DNA from: Pseudomonas sp. B21-023
Lineage (GTDB): Bacteria > Pseudomonadota > Gammaproteobacteria > Pseudomonadales > Pseudomonadaceae
NCBI RefSeq assembly: GCF_024749165.1
Contig: NZ_CP087190.1
Coordinates: 4,933,501 to 4,997,500, forward strand
Direction of reading: 5' to 3'
DNA: 64,000 nt
Below, in pieces: positions 33,364 to 42,844 of this stretch (within the stretch, counting starts at the first letter, position 1; each line of letters opens with the position of its first letter). The notes below the pieces were generated by a model. That model had not been told where the DNA came from. It worked only from the letters and a program-made list of their open reading frames with translations, and did not search any database. Made by a program: the position numbers and the translations under genes.

Positions 33364-36081
33364 CTAGACGAGCAACCCGAGGGACTTGGCCCTGGCCACC
33401 GCCTGGGTACGCCGCTCCACGCCCAGTTTGCTGTTGATATGACTGGCGTGGGTCTTGACCGTATGCAGGGAAATGAACAGCCGCTCGCTGATCTGCTGGT
33501 TCGAACAACCCTGGGCAATAAGTTCCAGCACGGCGAACTCGCGGCTGCTCAGGGCCTCGGTGGCGCAGGTGCTGGCGACGAGGGTCTGCGGCAGGTACGT
33601 CAGCAGATCACGCTGCACGGGGCAGGCGGCACGGCCGGCCAACTGCTCACGCAGCCATTGCGGCTGCTCCTCGATCAAGCGCTGGAATGCCTGCAAGGCA
33701 CCTCCCTGCGCAGCCTCCAGTGCCTGGGCAAGCAGCTTGGCCGCCTCGGGCTCACGCCCCTGGGCCAACAACAACGCGATCAACTGGCATTGCGCGCTAA
33801 CCATCAGCGTCATGCCAGCGCTGGCCTGCCCGCGCTCGATCAGCCTGTACAGCCTCGCTTCGGCATCGTCGGCACGGGCCAGCACCCGCTCCAGCAACGC
33901 TTGCTGCAACTCGATATGCAGCGGCAACAAGGGGTGGAACTCCGGCGCGGCGGCAGGCTGCTCGCCACCGTAGGTCTGCCCCAGGCGCAACAGCCACGAC
34001 TCCGCCAGGTCCGTACGGCCCTGGGCCAACCAGAGCTCGCACTTCACCAGGGTAATCATGGCCAGGTAGAAGATCGGCGGCACATCCCAGATATGCATCA
34101 ACCGCTCGGCCTCGGCCAACTCGGAAAATGCCTCGGCGAACCGCCCTTCGCGCCCATCGAGCGAAGCAATCACGCAATGTCCGATCAGGACACTGATGTC
34201 GCGACAACTCCGTGCCTCGCTGAGCCCGGCGCGCAAACGCGCACGGCCTGGCGCGCAGTGCAGGCGGGCAGCCAACAGGTATCCCTCGTACAAGGTGAGG
34301 CGGGCACGCACTGCGTACAGGCGCTGGCCCGACAGGCCCTGCAACCGTTGCAACCCCTCGCGCACCTCATCCAGTGCCCGCAGTACTTCGCCTCTAGCGT
34401 GCAGCACCCGCGCCCGGTCGTAATGGGCCAAAGCCTCGAACAGCGGATTGCCGACCCGTTGCGCCAGCTCGAGCGCCTCTCGGTTCCAGCCGCGCGCCCG
34501 CCAGAAATCGCCATCGGCAATGGCCAGGTTCGACAAGGTCGACAGGCAGACCAGCCGCTGCCCATAACGTTTGCTCGGCAGGCTCTGCAGCGCCTCGCCA
34601 CAATAGGCGAGGGTTCGCTCGCGATCACCACGGCCGCGCGCGATGACCCCGCTCAAGGCCAGCCACTGGGCCAGCATCGACTTCTGCGCCGTGGCCGAAG
34701 GCGCGGGCAGGAAACGGCTCAGGTAGGCCGCGAGTTCCTCGGCGGCGTCCAGTTGGCAGGCAAGCCCCAGGGCCCAGCTGTACAGGACAATCAGCCTGGG
34801 CGTGCTGATCAGCAGGCTGTCAGGCAAATCCATTTTCCAACGCAGCAGCATGCCGACATTTTGTTCGGCGAGCAGCTGTTCTTCCGACAAGCTCTGTACC
34901 AGGTCCGCCGCGACATCCAGGTGACCGGCCCGCAGCGCCTGCTCCACCGCCTCGTCCAGCAGGCCCTGCCCCTCGAACCAGCGGCAGGCACGCAAGTGCA
35001 ACCCCGCCTGGGGGCCACTGGCCTGCCGGCTGCGCAACAGGTCGGAAAACAGATGGTGATAGCGGAACCACAGCCCATGCTCATCCAGCGGTACCAGGAA
35101 CACCTGGTGGGCCTGCAGGTAGCGCAGGATCTCGGCGCTGTCGTGCCGCTCGCGCAGGGCATCGCACAGTTCAGCACAGAAACGCTCCTGGCAGGCGGTG
35201 TCGTAGAGAAACGCCTGCACGGGCGCCGGCAGGATTTCGATCACTTCCTCGAGCAGGTAATCGCGAATCAAACCCTCGCCGCCATGCAGTGCCTGGGGCA
35301 AGGCGTTGTCATCGCCGGACTCGCTGGCCGCCAGCTGCCAGAAGCGCAGCCCGGCCACCCAGCCGTCGCTGCGCTGGATCAAGTTGTCCAGGGCCTGGCC
35401 GCGCAGACCGGTGGGCTGGCGGCCAATGACCGCCAGCGCTTCATCGGCAGTCAGGCGCAAGTCCTGCTCGTTGAGCTCGACCAGCTGGCGCGACAGGCGC
35501 AGGCGGGCCAGGTGCCAGTCGGGCCGCTGACGGCTAGTGACCAGCAGGACCAGCCCGGCAGGCAGGTGATTGAGGAAGAACTGCAGGCATCGATCGAGCA
35601 CCGGACCCTGGGCCAGATGGTAGTCATCCAGCACCAGCAACAGGGGGGTGTCCGGCTGCAGGTAGAGCGCGAGCTCATCGAGCAGCCCATCGAGCCATTC
35701 CTCGAAGGCGAACGGCTGGTGACGCTGGCGCATCTTCAACAGACCCATGGCCTGCCCGCCGAGCGCCGGGCAGAACTGCTGCAGCCCTTCGAGCAGGCGC
35801 TCGAGAAAGCGGCCCGGGTCGGCATCGCGCTGGCTCAAGCCTAGCCAGAGGCTGCGCCAATGGCTGGGCAGTTCCTGACAGAATTCAATGGCCAGTGAAC
35901 TTTTACCGAAACCGGCTGGAGCGTTCACCAGCAACAGCCGGCCAGCCAGTCCGCTTTGCAGGCGCTGGCACAAGCGTGCTCTGGGTACGTGCGCCTCTGG
36001 CAGCGGCGGCCGGAAGAAACGCCCGTCCAACAGGCCCAGGGCCTGGCTGGCGACTCCATGCGTACGGGACAAGTCTGTCAT
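33364..36081 (-). CDS. MalT-type LuxR transcriptional regulator
   Basis: A 905-residue LAL/MalT-like STAND ATPase regulator. Walker A is LLLVNAPAGFGKSSLA near residue 50, Walker B is LLLVLDDYHLAQGP near 140, a long TPR-like helical region follows, and the C-terminal LuxR HTH is SREFAVLELIAQGCSNQQISERLF with LHTVKTHASHINSKLGVE. These proteins bind ATP and an inducer to activate a neighbouring operon. It is divergent in role but not direction from the DUF1329/DUF1302 genes, being downstream of the same strand's histidine-kinase side. The start at 36081 is chosen by N-terminal pattern; no strong Shine-Dalgarno is present. Confidence 0.87.
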   Translation of the reverse strand: MTDLSRTHGVASQALGLLDGRFFRPPLPEAHVPRARLCQRLQSGLAGRLLLVNAPAGFGKSSLAIEFCQELPSHWRSLWLGLSQRDADPGRFLERLLEGLQQFCPALGGQAMGLLKMRQRHQPFAFEEWLDGLLDELALYLQPDTPLLLVLDDYHLAQGPVLDRCLQFFLNHLPAGLVLLVTSRQRPDWHLARLRLSRQLVELNEQDLRLTADEALAVIGRQPTGLRGQALDNLIQRSDGWVAGLRFWQLAASESGDDNALPQALHGGEGLIRDYLLEEVIEILPAPVQAFLYDTACQERFCAELCDALRERHDSAEILRYLQAHQVFLVPLDEHGLWFRYHHLFSDLLRSRQASGPQAGLHLRACRWFEGQGLLDEAVEQALRAGHLDVAADLVQSLSEEQLLAEQNVGMLLRWKMDLPDSLLISTPRLIVLYSWALGLACQLDAAEELAAYLSRFLPAPSATAQKSMLAQWLALSGVIARGRGDRERTLAYCGEALQSLPSKRYGQRLVCLSTLSNLAIADGDFWRARGWNREALELAQRVGNPLFEALAHYDRARVLHARGEVLRALDEVREGLQRLQGLSGQRLYAVRARLTLYEGYLLAARLHCAPGRARLRAGLSEARSCRDISVLIGHCVIASLDGREGRFAEAFSELAEAERLMHIWDVPPIFYLAMITLVKCELWLAQGRTDLAESWLLRLGQTYGGEQPAAAPEFHPLLPLHIELQQALLERVLARADDAEARLYRLIERGQASAGMTLMVSAQCQLIALLLAQGREPEAAKLLAQALEAAQGGALQAFQRLIEEQPQWLREQLAGRAACPVQRDLLTYLPQTLVASTCATEALSSREFAVLELIAQGCSNQQISERLFISLHTVKTHASHINSKLGVERRTQAVARAKSLGLLV

Positions 36082-36244
36082 GGCCGGCTCGTTCTGATTG
36101 GAATATGGCGGCAGTACGGTTTGTTGCGAGACTAGCGGCAAACGTTGCTTATTTGAAGATGATGCGCGCGCTTTGCGCGATAAAGACTACGACAAAAAGA
36201 AACAACACTGATAGACAGCAGTAAATCTCCCTCGCGGAAACAGA

Positions 36245-36268
36245 AACGCCCCGGCAAGCCGGGGCGTT
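36245..36268 (-). terminator. Terminator after DUF1329 gene
   Basis: AACGCCCCGG and CCGGGGCGTT make a perfect 10-bp stem with a CAAG loop 34 bp after the DUF1329 stop; on the minus strand it is followed by TCTGTTTCC. Confidence 0.8.
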
Positions 36269-36301
36269 CTGGGAGATCAAACGGAGGTTGCACTTAATGG
36301 C

Positions 36302-37666
36302 TCAACGGACACCTGACTGACGCAGGGCAGCCGGCTGGAACTCGGCCTTGCTGGCGCTGAAGCCGAAGTTGTAGGCACTTTTCTCTTCGTTCTTCATGCC
36401 CAGCGCCAGGTAGCGACCCGATTGCAGGTCGTAGATGGCTTCCAGGGTGTACCACGGCACCTGCACGTTGTAGTACGGCTGGGCGTGGGCCTCGGAAACA
36501 CGCCACAACTGGTTGCGGCCGTCATACTGGTCGATCACCGCAGCCTGCCAGGTGTCCTCGTCGATATAGAAGTCACGCTTGGCATAGATATGGCGCTGAC
36601 CTGGCTTGAGCGTGGCAACCACGTGCCAGACGCGACGCAGCTCATAGCGCGACAGGTCCTGGTTGATATGCCCGGCCTTGATGATGTCGGCATACTTGAG
36701 CTTCGGATCGTCCAGCTTGTAGGCGTTGGAGGCGATATACATCTCCTTCTTGCCTTCGAGCTTCCAGTCGTAACGGTCTGGCGCACCGTTGTACATGTCC
36801 AGGTTATCGGAAGTACGCAGGCCGTCGGCGGCGGTACCCGGACCGTCGTAGGACACTTGCGGCGCCTGGCGCACGCGGCGCTGGCCGGCGTTGTAGATCC
36901 ACGCCTTGCGCGGCTCCTTGACCTGGTCGAGGGTTTCGTGGACCAGCAGCACGGTCCCGGCCAGACGTGCCGGAGCGGTCACTTCCTGCTTGAAGTAGAA
37001 CAGGATGTTACCGGGGTTGGCCGGATCGTAGTCCTTCATCTTGTCGCGGAAGACGAACTGGTCCTGGAAGTACACCAGGCTGTAGGAGCCGTTCTGCTGC
37101 GGGGTGGCCTGGGTGACCAAGCGAGTCACGCTGCCGCCACGGTAGCGGGTGATGTGGTTCCAGATCACCTCCAGGCCATCCTTGGGAATCGGGAACGGCA
37201 CGGCTGTCTTGAAGTTCTCCAGGCCGTTGCCACCGGCGACCAGGGTGGTCTTGGTGGCGTTTTCCTTGATCGCGGCGAAGACATCGTCCGGCACCGTGGA
37301 ACTGCGGTGGGTCTTGTACACCGGAATCTTGTAGCTATCCGGGTAGCGCTTGAACATCGCCACCTGGCCAGGCGAAAGCTTGTCCTTGTACTGGTCGACG
37401 TTCTGCGCGGTGATGGTGAACAGCGGTTTTTCGCTGGCGTAAGGGTCGGAGAGGAAGCCCTTGGCGTCGGCACTGCCGGCACTCTTGGACAGCGGCTCCC
37501 ACGGGCCGATGGAACCATCGGCGTTACCGGACTTCTCGGCCCCCATCGGGGTGAGCGACGCGCCCAGCTTGGCGGCCTCGTCAGCGGAAACCGCAGCCAT
37601 GACGCTGGTTGCCAGCAGGGACATGCCCAGTACACCGGCTTGCAGCAGACGTGTGGTCATTTTCAT
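36302..37666 (-). CDS. DUF1329 outer-membrane-associated periplasmic protein
   Basis: A 454-residue exported protein with a 24-residue Sec signal (AGVLGMSLLATSVMA|AV). DUF1329 members form a LolB/LolA-like beta barrel fold and are encoded beside DUF1302 proteins. The conserved YRVHVVATLKPGQRHIY-type region and FYIDEDTWQAAVIDQYDGR are present here as LRRVWHVVATLKPGQ and YIDEDTWQAAVIDQYDGRNQ. Published fitness work on P. putida, as I recall, links this pair and the LuxR gene to use of esters such as Tween. Its start lies 25 bp after the DUF1302 stop, so they are one operon. Confidence 0.88.
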   Translation of the reverse strand: MKMTTRLLQAGVLGMSLLATSVMAAVSADEAAKLGASLTPMGAEKSGNADGSIGPWEPLSKSAGSADAKGFLSDPYASEKPLFTITAQNVDQYKDKLSPGQVAMFKRYPDSYKIPVYKTHRSSTVPDDVFAAIKENATKTTLVAGGNGLENFKTAVPFPIPKDGLEVIWNHITRYRGGSVTRLVTQATPQQNGSYSLVYFQDQFVFRDKMKDYDPANPGNILFYFKQEVTAPARLAGTVLLVHETLDQVKEPRKAWIYNAGQRRVRQAPQVSYDGPGTAADGLRTSDNLDMYNGAPDRYDWKLEGKKEMYIASNAYKLDDPKLKYADIIKAGHINQDLSRYELRRVWHVVATLKPGQRHIYAKRDFYIDEDTWQAAVIDQYDGRNQLWRVSEAHAQPYYNVQVPWYTLEAIYDLQSGRYLALGMKNEEKSAYNFGFSASKAEFQPAALRQSGVR

Positions 37667-37691
37667 TCTTTGTCGTCCTGGATCAATGTTC

Positions 37692-39629
37692 TTAGAAGTT
37701 CACGCCGAAGCTGAGGGCGACGAAGTCGCGGTCATCCACGGTGGTGTACTTGCCATCGAAGAAGTTGGTGTACGACAGGCTCGCCGTGTAGGTGTTCTGG
37801 TACTCGGCGTCCAGGCCCAGGCTGACGGCCTTGCGCCCTTCCTCGAAGTTGCCGCCAGGGCCCGGGGAGTAGCCGTCGACGTCGTGGGACCAGGCCACGC
37901 TCGGGCGCAGGTTCACGCCGGCGAAGACGTTGTTGTAGTCCCAGATGGCACGAACGCGATAACCCCAGGAGTCGGAGGTGGTGAAGCCGTCGTTCTCGCA
38001 GTAGCGCGACAGGTTGTTCTGCTCGACACCCGCCAGCGTGGTGGCGTTGAGGCTCTGGCAGCGACCGTTGGGCAGCGGGCCTGGACCATAGACTGGGTCG
38101 CGACCATAGCGGGCCTTGGAGGTGCTTTCCAGACCACCGACGTGAGTCCAGCCGACCTCGCCGACCATGGTCAGACGCTCAGCGCCCATGACTTGATCGA
38201 AGAAGTGGGTGAACGTGGTTTGCAGCTGGGTGATTTCCTTGCGGCGATAACCTGGCTGGTCGGCGTCCGGCGTGCCCTTGAGGACGGATGCATTGGGGTC
38301 CAGCGGCGTCAGCCCTGAATAGAGGATGTCGGTGGTGTTCAACTGCACCGGCGCATTCGGCCGGTAGCTGATCTCACCGCTCCAGGCCGTGCCGGTGGGC
38401 AAGGTGGTGGAGAAGCTCAGGCCGTAGAGGCGGATGTCTTCCGGGTACTCGACGTAGTAGCTGGAGTTACCCGCCACGTACAACGGCATCAGGGCCTGGA
38501 GCAGGGCCGGGTTGGTGGCGGCGGCCCCCGGAACACCTGCCCTGACCAGTGCCCCAGCCAAGTTGGCCGGGTTGTAGAAGCCGGCGGCGGCGCCGCGGCC
38601 GCTGAAGATGGGCGCCCGGCTGTGGTAGTTCATGAAGTAGCCACCAAACTCGGTGTTCAGCGGCTCGTACATGTAGCGCAGGGCCACACCGAACTGGCCG
38701 CTGTCACGGGCATCACGGTCGGGGCCGCGGCGCACAATCACGCCTTCGTCCGGCGAGCCCCAGGACACGCCCTGCCCGGTCAATGCATTCATGGCAGGCC
38801 CGGCAAACGGGCCGATCTGTGCGGCCAGGGCCCTTGACACGTTGGCCTGCTTGGCCAACACCGCCAGGTTGTTGTTGCAACCGTCGGCGATCACGTCAGG
38901 CTGGGAGAAGAAGGTACCGCAGTTGTCGACGACGGTCTGGTCCCACTCGATCTGGTAGAAGCCCTCGGCGGTGAGGTTGTCGGTCACGCTCTGCGACACG
39001 TAGAACATGTTGACGGGGATCAGGCCTTCCTTGATCTCCGCGCCAGGACGGCGGAACGCCGACACGTCGATGGGGTTGATGGCGTTGATACCGCCGCCGA
39101 TGAAGGTACTCTCACCCCAGCTCACCACCTGCTTGCCCAAGCGTACGTTGCCGGGCAGGTCGCCGATGCTGTAGTTGTGGTAGACGAAAGCGTCGAGCAG
39201 TTCCGCGCCCGAAGACTTGGCGCCCTCCTTGCGGTTCGAATCACTGATGTCCTTGAACTGGCGGTTTTCATCCTTGAGCTCGAAGTCGTACCAGTACTTG
39301 CCACGGACGAACACGCCCGTATCGCCGTACTTGAGCTCCAGGTCGTGGATACCCTTGAAGATCTTCGAGAACGTCTCGCCTTTCTTGAAGTTCAGGTGGC
39401 CATCGTCGGAGGTCTGCGACAGCCCCCGGCCGCCGTTGTTGGCCCCGATGAGGTTCTTGTTGGGATTGGCCGTCGACCAGCTGGCGCCAACGGAGAGCGA
39501 CGAGTCGAACTGGCCTTCGATTTCACCGATGTTGAAGCTGACCGCGAAAGCAGGACTTGCGAGCGTAGAAGCGAGGCTGACGGCCAGGGGCAGTTTCGCC
39601 CGGCGCCAGAACGGGTTTGCAGATGTCAT
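37692..39629 (-). CDS. DUF1302 outer-membrane protein
   Basis: A 645-residue protein with a Sec signal peptide (about residues 1-29, ending AFA|VSF) and a predicted beta-barrel, ending in the aromatic DFVALSFGVNF typical of outer-membrane barrels. DUF1302 proteins are FadL-like in size and may transport or hydrolyse hydrophobic esters with DUF1329 partners. Cysteines are few, and no catalytic motif is visible. It is first in the operon, and the leader has AACAAAAAA, a possible Crc/Hfq site. The ATG at 39629 follows GGAG. Confidence 0.87.
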   Translation of the reverse strand: MTSANPFWRRAKLPLAVSLASTLASPAFAVSFNIGEIEGQFDSSLSVGASWSTANPNKNLIGANNGGRGLSQTSDDGHLNFKKGETFSKIFKGIHDLELKYGDTGVFVRGKYWYDFELKDENRQFKDISDSNRKEGAKSSGAELLDAFVYHNYSIGDLPGNVRLGKQVVSWGESTFIGGGINAINPIDVSAFRRPGAEIKEGLIPVNMFYVSQSVTDNLTAEGFYQIEWDQTVVDNCGTFFSQPDVIADGCNNNLAVLAKQANVSRALAAQIGPFAGPAMNALTGQGVSWGSPDEGVIVRRGPDRDARDSGQFGVALRYMYEPLNTEFGGYFMNYHSRAPIFSGRGAAAGFYNPANLAGALVRAGVPGAAATNPALLQALMPLYVAGNSSYYVEYPEDIRLYGLSFSTTLPTGTAWSGEISYRPNAPVQLNTTDILYSGLTPLDPNASVLKGTPDADQPGYRRKEITQLQTTFTHFFDQVMGAERLTMVGEVGWTHVGGLESTSKARYGRDPVYGPGPLPNGRCQSLNATTLAGVEQNNLSRYCENDGFTTSDSWGYRVRAIWDYNNVFAGVNLRPSVAWSHDVDGYSPGPGGNFEEGRKAVSLGLDAEYQNTYTASLSYTNFFDGKYTTVDDRDFVALSFGVNF

Positions 39630-39960
39630 CGACGCTACTCCATGTACTTTTTTGTTATGGCAGTGAGTCCTTTCAGAAACGGCTCGAGCGCCTGGTGAAG
39701 CAGGCTCCTGCCCGTGACGCCGCGCGTTGCCGTGCGGCGCCCTCCCCCATTCCTGAAAATCCCCTGACCCGACTATAGCCAGCGGTCACAGGTGCTTGAT
39801 CCCTCTAAAGTGTGATTTGCGCGTCCTGCTGGCAGCCCACCCTGATCGGCCGGCCTGCGCGCTGGCAGTGCTCAAGCATGGCTCAATTCTATCGTTTGAC
39901 AAGGCGTCATCCTGTCTAGCTTGCGGGGGCGCGCTTGAGAAAGCGCGACCCGAGCCCGGG
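39630..39960. promoter_or_regulatory. 331-bp upstream region of the DUF1302/DUF1329 operon
   Basis: The gap between the acyl-CoA synthetase stop and the DUF1302 start has no credible gene. On the minus strand it has CTATAGTCGGG (complement of 39765-39775 region), a -10-like box, and at 39647-39656 AACAAAAAAG near the ribosome-binding site, a candidate Crc motif. It probably holds the LuxR-type activator site, but no precise operator can be given. Confidence 0.5.
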
Positions 39961-41643
39961 TTACAGGGTGGAAAGGAAAGCGCTGTTACTGGCCTGCCAC
40001 TGGCTGATGTCCACGCGGATGCGCTTCTTGTCGAGCTTGCCGACGCTGGTCTTGGGAATTTCAGTAACAAGGGCGATCTGGCTGGGAATCGCCCACTTGT
40101 TGATGTGTCCCTGCTCCACGAAAGGCTTCAGATGTTCCTTGAGCGCACGCGCCTCGATGCTCTGCCCCTCGCGCACCACCAGCAGCGCAAACGGGCGCTC
40201 CCCCCACTGCGGGTCAGGCACGCCCACAACAGCCACTTCTCGTACTGCAGGGTGGCGACTGATCAGGTCTTCCAGGTCGAGCGAAGAAATCCACTCGCCA
40301 CCGGTCTTGATCACGTCCTTGATGCGGTCGCGAATATCGATGAAACCCATGCCATCGAGCGTGGCGACATCGCCGGTGTGGAGCCAGCCACCCTGCCAGA
40401 GTTCCTCGCCCTTCTCCGGCTCGCGGAAATAACCCATGGTCAACCAGGGCGCGCGCAGCACCAGTTCGCCCTGGGTTTCGCCATCGGCAGGCAGGAAATT
40501 GCCATTGCCATCGACGATGGCGGCCTCGACCAATGGCACCGGCACCCCGGCCTTGATCCGGTAGCTGGTACGCTCATCCTCGCTTCCGGCCTGCAGCTCG
40601 TCGTTCAGGTGCGCGGCACTGATCAGCGGGCAGGTTTCGGACATGCCGTAGGCGGCGGTGAGCTGGATACCCCGGGCCAGTGCAGCCTGATACAGCGCGC
40701 GGTTGAGCGCGCTGCCGCCGATGATGATCTTCCAGCCACCGAAATCCTGGCCGGCTGCCGACGGGCAGTTGAGCAGCATCTGCAGGATGGTCGGCACGCA
40801 GTGGGAGAAGGTCACCTTCTCCTCACGCCACAGCCTGATCAGCATGTCCGGCTCATAGCGCCCCGGGTAGACCTGCTTGATGCCCATCATGGTCGCCGCG
40901 TAGGGGATGCCCCAGGCGTGCACATGGAACATCGGCGTGATCGGCATGTAGACATCGTTGCTGCTCAGCAGCCTCACGCTGTCCAGGCTGCCGAGTACCG
41001 CGGTTTCGGCCAGCGTGTGCAGCACCAGCTGCCGATGGGTGAAATACACCCCCTTGGGGTTACCCGTGGTGCCGGTGGTATAGAAGGTGGTGGCCACCGA
41101 GTTTTCATCGAAATCGGGGAAGTCATAGTGCGGGCTGGCCGCGGCCAGCAACTGCTCGTACTCGCCTTGCAGGCCCGGCAGGTCGGCAGACTTGTCCGGC
41201 CCATCGGTCAGCAACACGGTACCTTGCACCGTGGTCAGTTGCCCGGCGATGGCCTGGTAGAGGCCGATGAAATCACTGTTGACCAGCACGAACCGGTCTT
41301 CGGCGTGGTTCATGGTGTAGAGGATCTGCTCCGGCGACAGGCGCACGTTGATGGTGTGCACCACGGCGCCGATCATCGGGATGGCGAACATGCATTCCAG
41401 ATAGCGGTGGCTGTCCCAGTCCATCACCGCCACGGTGTCGCCGGCCTTCACCCCAGCCTCGGTCAGCACGTTGGCGAGGCGGGCGATGCGCTCGTTCAGT
41501 TGCGGGTAGGTGAGACGGAGCTGGTCGCGGTAGACGATCTCGCGGGTCTTTTCGTAGCGGCTGCCGGACATCAGCAGGCGCTTGATCAGCAGTGGGTACT
41601 GGTAGGCGCCCTCGGCGGGCTTGATGATGCGCGTCTGCAACAT
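39961..41643 (-). CDS. Fatty acyl-CoA synthetase (AMP-forming)
   Basis: A 560-residue adenylate-forming ligase that activates a carboxylic acid with ATP and CoA. Motifs: TTFYTTGTTGNPKGVYFTH near residue 180 (P-loop), MFHVHAWGIPY, AYGMSETCPLI, WLHTGDVATLD and the final lysine in TSVGKLDKKRIR near 535. The ATGP-like layout fits medium-chain fatty-acid ligases; a medium-chain or short-chain role is recalled for the corresponding P. putida gene. It lies 331 bp upstream of the DUF1302 operon on the same strand, so esters released by that system could feed it. ATG at 41643, AAGGG upstream. Confidence 0.88.
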   Translation of the reverse strand: MLQTRIIKPAEGAYQYPLLIKRLLMSGSRYEKTREIVYRDQLRLTYPQLNERIARLANVLTEAGVKAGDTVAVMDWDSHRYLECMFAIPMIGAVVHTINVRLSPEQILYTMNHAEDRFVLVNSDFIGLYQAIAGQLTTVQGTVLLTDGPDKSADLPGLQGEYEQLLAAASPHYDFPDFDENSVATTFYTTGTTGNPKGVYFTHRQLVLHTLAETAVLGSLDSVRLLSSNDVYMPITPMFHVHAWGIPYAATMMGIKQVYPGRYEPDMLIRLWREEKVTFSHCVPTILQMLLNCPSAAGQDFGGWKIIIGGSALNRALYQAALARGIQLTAAYGMSETCPLISAAHLNDELQAGSEDERTSYRIKAGVPVPLVEAAIVDGNGNFLPADGETQGELVLRAPWLTMGYFREPEKGEELWQGGWLHTGDVATLDGMGFIDIRDRIKDVIKTGGEWISSLDLEDLISRHPAVREVAVVGVPDPQWGERPFALLVVREGQSIEARALKEHLKPFVEQGHINKWAIPSQIALVTEIPKTSVGKLDKKRIRVDISQWQASNSAFLSTL

Positions 41644-41834
41644 GGGTATCCCTTTTTCTTCAAAGCGGGCAGGACAGTTCAGGCAACAACTGTAGTTCGG
41701 TGACGCATCGGTCAAATCAGCCGAAGGAATGATTTATGTCCCGCAGGTATGAGCGCAGGCGCGACCGTTGACGAGCGACGGCGCCGGGCCGGACACTGCG
41801 CCAACCCCATCCCGCCCTGCCACCGGAGCCCCTG

Positions 41835-42800
41835 ATGTCCAGCCCACGTCGCGCCGTGTTTCTCGATCACCAGTCACTGGACCTGGGTGACCTCGACCTT
41901 GCGCCCTTGCGTGCCCAGTTCGACACGTTGCAACTGCATGCCACGACCCGCCCGGAGCAGGTCGCCGAACGCCTGCACGGTGCCGTGGCCGTCATCAGCA
42001 ACAAAGTGATGCTCGATGCCGCCACGCTCGCCGCCAACCCGCAACTCAAACTGATCCTGGTGGCCGCCACCGGTACCAACAATGTCGACCTGGCTGCCGC
42101 CCGTGCCCAGGGCGTCACCGTGAGCAACTGCCAGGGCTACGGCACGCCGTCGGTGGCCCAGCACACCCTGGCCCTGCTGCTGGCCCTGGCCACGCGCCTG
42201 TGCGACTACGACCAGGCGGTGAAGGCCGGGCAATGGGCCAAGGCCAGCCAGTTCTGCCTGCTGGACTTCCCCATCGTCGAGCTGGAGGGCAAGACCCTTG
42301 GCCTGCTTGGCCACGGCGAACTGGGCGGCGCGGTGGCGCGCCTGGCCGAGGCCTTCGGCATGCGCGTGCTGAGCGGGCAGATCCCCGGCCGCCCGCCCCG
42401 GGCCGACCGCCTGCCACTGCATGAGCTGCTGCCGCAGGTCGATGCCCTGACCCTGCACTGCCCGCTCAACGAGCAGACCCGGCACATGATCGGTGCCCGC
42501 GAGCTGGCGCTGCTCAAGCCCGGCGCACTGGTGGTCAACACCGCCCGCGGCGGGTTGATCGACGAGCAGGCCCTGGCCGACGCGCTGCGCGGCGGCCACC
42601 TGGGTGGCGCAGCTACCGATGTGCTGAGCGTCGAACCGCCGGTCAACGGCAACCCACTGCTGGCGGCGGACATTCCCCGCCTGATCATCACCCCGCACAG
42701 CGCCTGGGGCGCGGTAGAGTCGCGCCAGCGCATCGTCGGCCAGCTGGCCGAGAACGCCCAGGCCTACTTCGCCGGTCAGCCGCGACGCGTGGTCGGCTGA
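41835..42800 (+). CDS. hprA: D-glycerate (2-hydroxyacid) dehydrogenase
   Basis: A 321-residue NAD(P)-dependent D-2-hydroxyacid dehydrogenase. The cofactor fold is LGLLGHGELGGAVARLAEAFG (residues 145-165), the catalytic Arg is in VNTARGGLIDEQAL, the Glu follows, and the His is in ITPHSAWGAVESRQR. It probably reduces hydroxypyruvate to glycerate in the serine/glyoxylate pathway. CGGAG 8 bases upstream supports the ATG. It is 44 bp upstream of rsmC, with which it may be co-transcribed. Confidence 0.88.
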   Translation: MSSPRRAVFLDHQSLDLGDLDLAPLRAQFDTLQLHATTRPEQVAERLHGAVAVISNKVMLDAATLAANPQLKLILVAATGTNNVDLAAARAQGVTVSNCQGYGTPSVAQHTLALLLALATRLCDYDQAVKAGQWAKASQFCLLDFPIVELEGKTLGLLGHGELGGAVARLAEAFGMRVLSGQIPGRPPRADRLPLHELLPQVDALTLHCPLNEQTRHMIGARELALLKPGALVVNTARGGLIDEQALADALRGGHLGGAATDVLSVEPPVNGNPLLAADIPRLIITPHSAWGAVESRQRIVGQLAENAQAYFAGQPRRVVG

Positions 42801-42844
42801 CCCGCCTCTGGTACACTGCGCCACTTTTTCAGGAGGCGTCGTCC

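Noticed and set aside
31630..35844. A 1,404-residue open frame on the + strand
   Set aside because: It lies antisense to the receiver-TPR and LuxR genes, which carry clear motifs. Long open antisense frames are usual in this GC-rich DNA, and it has no recognisable domain.
39896..39922. TTGACA followed by TAGCTT as a + strand promoter
   Set aside because: Spacing is only 15 bases and it would transcribe antisense into the acyl-CoA synthetase with no gene downstream.
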